Assembly: GCA_002471345.1 (NCBI GenBank)
Contig: DKPS01000211.1
Coordinates: forward strand, 1 to 25,654
Reading direction: 5' to 3'
DNA from: Saprospiraceae bacterium UBA7328
GTDB taxonomy: Bacteria; Bacteroidota; Bacteroidia; Chitinophagales; Saprospiraceae
DNA length: 25,654 nt
This document shows positions 23,357-25,654 of this stretch, in pieces; positions within the stretch are counted from its first letter, which is position 1, and each line of letters starts with the position of its first letter. The position numbers and the translations under genes were made by a program. The notes under the pieces were generated by a model. That model did not search any database. It was given only the letters and a program-made list of their open reading frames with translations, and was not told the DNA's origin.

Positions 23357-25654
23357 TTAATTGATCTTATATCTCAAGCCAATTTTTTCTATTTCATCAA
23401 TGAATTCACTTGTAATATTCACTTTCCCTTCTTGTGCGATAAAAGTTACATCAGCCAATTTTTGGTCATCAGTGACTAAAATTTTTAATTGGTGATTGCC
23501 GTTTCTCTCGGAAATCAAAGCGGACAGAGATTCTGTAATTTTATTATTTAAATTGAGTAATGGCATTTCAAGTGTTATTGACTTAGTCAAGGCTACTCCA
23601 ATAGTCTCTAACAACTTCACATTAGCTAATCTGAAAAAATAATTGTCAGAATTATACCCTCTACTGTATTGACCTTCTATGAAAAGTACAGCTCCAGTGA
23701 TTATTAGTGAGTTGAATTTGTTATAATTCTCACCATAAAGGCTATAGGACTCCGTTCCGTCATAATCCTGAAGGGTGAATTTGCAATATCCATTTCCCCT
23801 CTGATTTGTTCCATGAAAGCAATCTGTAACAAGCCCTGCTAATTTAAGAGCAGTATCCATTCTAATTTTAGAATCCTCAAGAGTACAAGTAGTATAAGTA
23901 CTCATCTCTATCCTGTATTCATCCAATGGGTGCCCTGAAATAAAAATTCCAGTAACGTCCTTCTCCTTTTTCAGCTTTTCAATTTTACTCCACTTCTGTA
24001 CTTGAGGAAGCGGGGGTTCATCCAAGAACTCATTAGTCATGTCGCCAAAAAGAGAATTCTGCATAGATTGCTTTTGGCTCTGATAAAGGTTACCATACTT
24101 TAAAGCATGCTCTAGCGCCGTGTCGTATTTTCCACTTTCTGCAAAATATTGAGACCGCTCTACACCTTGGAAGGTGTCCAAGGCTCCACCATATACAAGG
24201 CTTTCCAAACACTTTTTATTAACTGTGCGAAGATTGAGTCTTCTGCACATATCATAAATACTATTAAAAGGGCCATCGGTAATTCTATTAGCCAAAATTT
24301 CTGATACGGGGCCTTCACCAACCCCTTTAAGAGCAGACAATCCAAATCTGATAGCTCCATTTGCATTTACAATAAAATTGAGATCGCTTTCATTTATGTC
24401 TGGGCCCAATACAGGTATTCCCATTCTTTTGCTTTCTCTTAGAAAGAAATTGAGTTTTTCAATGTTTTGCTTATTATGAGTGAGTACCGATGACATAAAC
24501 TCCGCAGGGTAATGGGCCTTTAGGTAAGCTGTATGATAGGCTACAAGTGAGTAGGCCGCTGCATGTGATCTATTAAATCCATAAGCTGCAAACTTTTCCA
24601 TTATATCGAAAATCTCATTGGCTTGACTTTCAGCCACACCTTTTTTTCCTGCCCCCTCTTTGAAGATTTCTCGATGCTTTTCCATCTCCTTGATCTTCTT
24701 TTTCCCCATCGCTCTTCTGAGCATATCCGCTTTACCAAGAGTATAGTCAGCCATTATTTGGGCAGTCTGCATGATTTGCTCTTGATAAACCATAATACCA
24801 TAAGTCGGTTTGAGGATATCTTCTAGCCATTCATGAGGATACTCTACTTTTTCCTGACCGTGCTTTCTTTTTACAAAGGATGGAATGTAATCCATGGGAC
24901 CAGGGCGATATAAGGCATTCATCGCAATTAGATCTTCAATTCCAGTAGGCTTCAGTTCTCTGAGATATTTTCGCATACCATCTGACTCAAACTGGAAAAC
25001 CCCTATCATATCACCCCTCTGAAAAAGCTCAAAAGTCAATTCGTCATCTAAAGGAATTTCGTCTACATCAATTCGGGAGGACTCACCATGTCGCTTCACT
25101 ATATTCTCAATACAATCCTTTATTATTGATAAAGTCTTAAGGCCTAGGAAATCCATCTTTAACATGCCAGCATCTTCTACAATGCTTCCATCAAATTGAG
25201 TTACCAATAGATCTGACTCCTTTGATGTACAAACCGGAATATATTGGGTGATATCATCGGGAGCTATAATCACTCCTGCGGCATGTATACCAACATTTCT
25301 TACTGTGCCCTCTAGTTTTTGCGCAATTTTTACTACATCACCTTCAAGGTCTTTCTGTTTCTCTACATCAAGTAATTTATTAATATTCGACAGATCATCT
25401 CCTTGCCAATCTTTTTTGAGTTCATCTTTATTGCTTCCAAATATTTTTCGAAGTTTTGTACCAGGTCTACTCGGAACAAGATTTGCAATTTTACTTGTCT
25501 CATCTAAAGGAAGAGACATGACTCGACCTACATCTTTTATTGAAGATTTAGCAGCCATAGTACCGAAGGTGATAATCTGAGCCACTTGGTTTTTACCATA
25601 TTTATCAACTACCCAATCAATGACCTTTTGCCTTCCTTCATCATCAAAATCAAT
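23357..25654 (-). CDS. dnaE: DNA polymerase III alpha subunit, C-terminal two thirds (5' truncated by window edge)
   Basis: The frame is open to the last base, so the gene continues beyond the window; the N-terminal PHP domain is missing. The visible part begins within the IDFDDEGR acidic motif of the palm and runs QIITFGTMAAKSSIKDVGR, the fingers segment RPGPMDYIPSF and YGIMVYQEQIMQ, DMLRRAMGKKK, and AAYGFNRSHAAAYSLVAY. A helix-hairpin-helix segment (GLSALKGVGEGPV) and the OB domain (LAGLVTD...GNGYCKFTLQDYDGTESY) follow. This is the replicative polymerase. The C-terminal end is complete, with the stop at 23357. Two redox genes lie downstream on the same strand. Confidence 0.97.
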   Translation of the reverse strand: MDFDDEGRQKVIDWVVDKYGKNQVAQIITFGTMAAKSSIKDVGRVMSLPLDETSKIANLVPSRPGTKLRKIFGSNKDELKKDWQGDDLSNINKLLDVEKQKDLEGDVVKIAQKLEGTVRNVGIHAAGVIIAPDDITQYIPVCTSKESDLLVTQFDGSIVEDAGMLKMDFLGLKTLSIIKDCIENIVKRHGESSRIDVDEIPLDDELTFELFQRGDMIGVFQFESDGMRKYLRELKPTGIEDLIAMNALYRPGPMDYIPSFVKRKHGQEKVEYPHEWLEDILKPTYGIMVYQEQIMQTAQIMADYTLGKADMLRRAMGKKKIKEMEKHREIFKEGAGKKGVAESQANEIFDIMEKFAAYGFNRSHAAAYSLVAYHTAYLKAHYPAEFMSSVLTHNKQNIEKLNFFLRESKRMGIPVLGPDINESDLNFIVNANGAIRFGLSALKGVGEGPVSEILANRITDGPFNSIYDMCRRLNLRTVNKKCLESLVYGGALDTFQGVERSQYFAESGKYDTALEHALKYGNLYQSQKQSMQNSLFGDMTNEFLDEPPLPQVQKWSKIEKLKKEKDVTGIFISGHPLDEYRIEMSTYTTCTLEDSKIRMDTALKLAGLVTDCFHGTNQRGNGYCKFTLQDYDGTESYSLYGENYNKFNSLIITGAVLFIEGQYSRGYNSDNYFFRLANVKLLETIGVALTKSITLEMPLLNLNNKITESLSALISERNGNHQLKILVTDDQKLADVTFIAQEGKVNITSEFIDEIEKIGLRYKIN

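Noticed and set aside
1..25654. Mobile elements, CRISPR arrays, tRNA or rRNA genes.
   Set aside because: No transposase, integrase, regularly spaced repeats or structured RNA was seen on either strand.

Overview
This window is a stretch of chromosome from a member of the Bacteroidota. The first gene ends in a type IX secretion (T9SS) sorting domain. The coding DNA is AT-rich, genes almost never carry a Shine-Dalgarno sequence, and several intergenic gaps hold close matches to the Bacteroidota -7 element TAnnTTTG. The gene set fits a heterotrophic aerobe with secreted adhesins and peptidases: a discoidin-like T9SS protein, dipeptidyl peptidase IV, a CAP-domain protein, cytochrome oxidase subunit III and FAD glycerol-3-phosphate dehydrogenase. 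I cannot place it below phylum. There is no sign of phage, insertion sequence, CRISPR, rRNA or tRNA. No gene-free gap exceeds 300 bases.

Layout. (1) 1-1465: 3' end of a large secreted repeat protein, closed by a strong terminator. (2) 1597-6438: four co-directional genes, namely an APH-type kinase, a long-chain-type acyl-CoA dehydrogenase, a secreted PhoD-like phosphatase and a FabG-like reductase. The kinase plus acyl-CoA dehydrogenase pair resembles the two halves of ACAD10/ACAD11 and suggests breakdown of hydroxylated acyl-CoAs. (3) 6501-10414, minus strand: ankyrin protein, CTP synthase (pyrG) and a GT-C-like membrane protein, ending at a probable bidirectional terminator shared with group 2. 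(4) 10532-12437: GTG-started glpD and a convergent DUF2007 gene. (5) 12554-15570: a compact operon of ABC ATPase, ABC permease, YtrA-type GntR regulator and a membrane-anchored GIN/DUF2807-like protein. A palindrome sits just downstream of a good promoter, so the operon probably represses itself. (6) 15677-18188: pnuC, convergent with a tilS-coxIII pair. (7) 18232-21151: an unknown lipoprotein and a DPP-IV-type peptidase. (8) 21156-25654, minus strand: the 3' two thirds of dnaE followed by two thioredoxin-fold genes, a perfect-stem terminator, then a low-molecular-weight tyrosine phosphatase and a CAP-domain protein.

Most genes are ordinary. The points most worth following are the GntR/ABC/GIN operon with its operator, the kinase-dehydrogenase-reductase cluster, and a thioredoxin-family gene whose signal peptide only makes sense with an ATT (non-ATG) start codon. 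Several apparent TTG starts were replaced by downstream ATGs that give better signal peptides.
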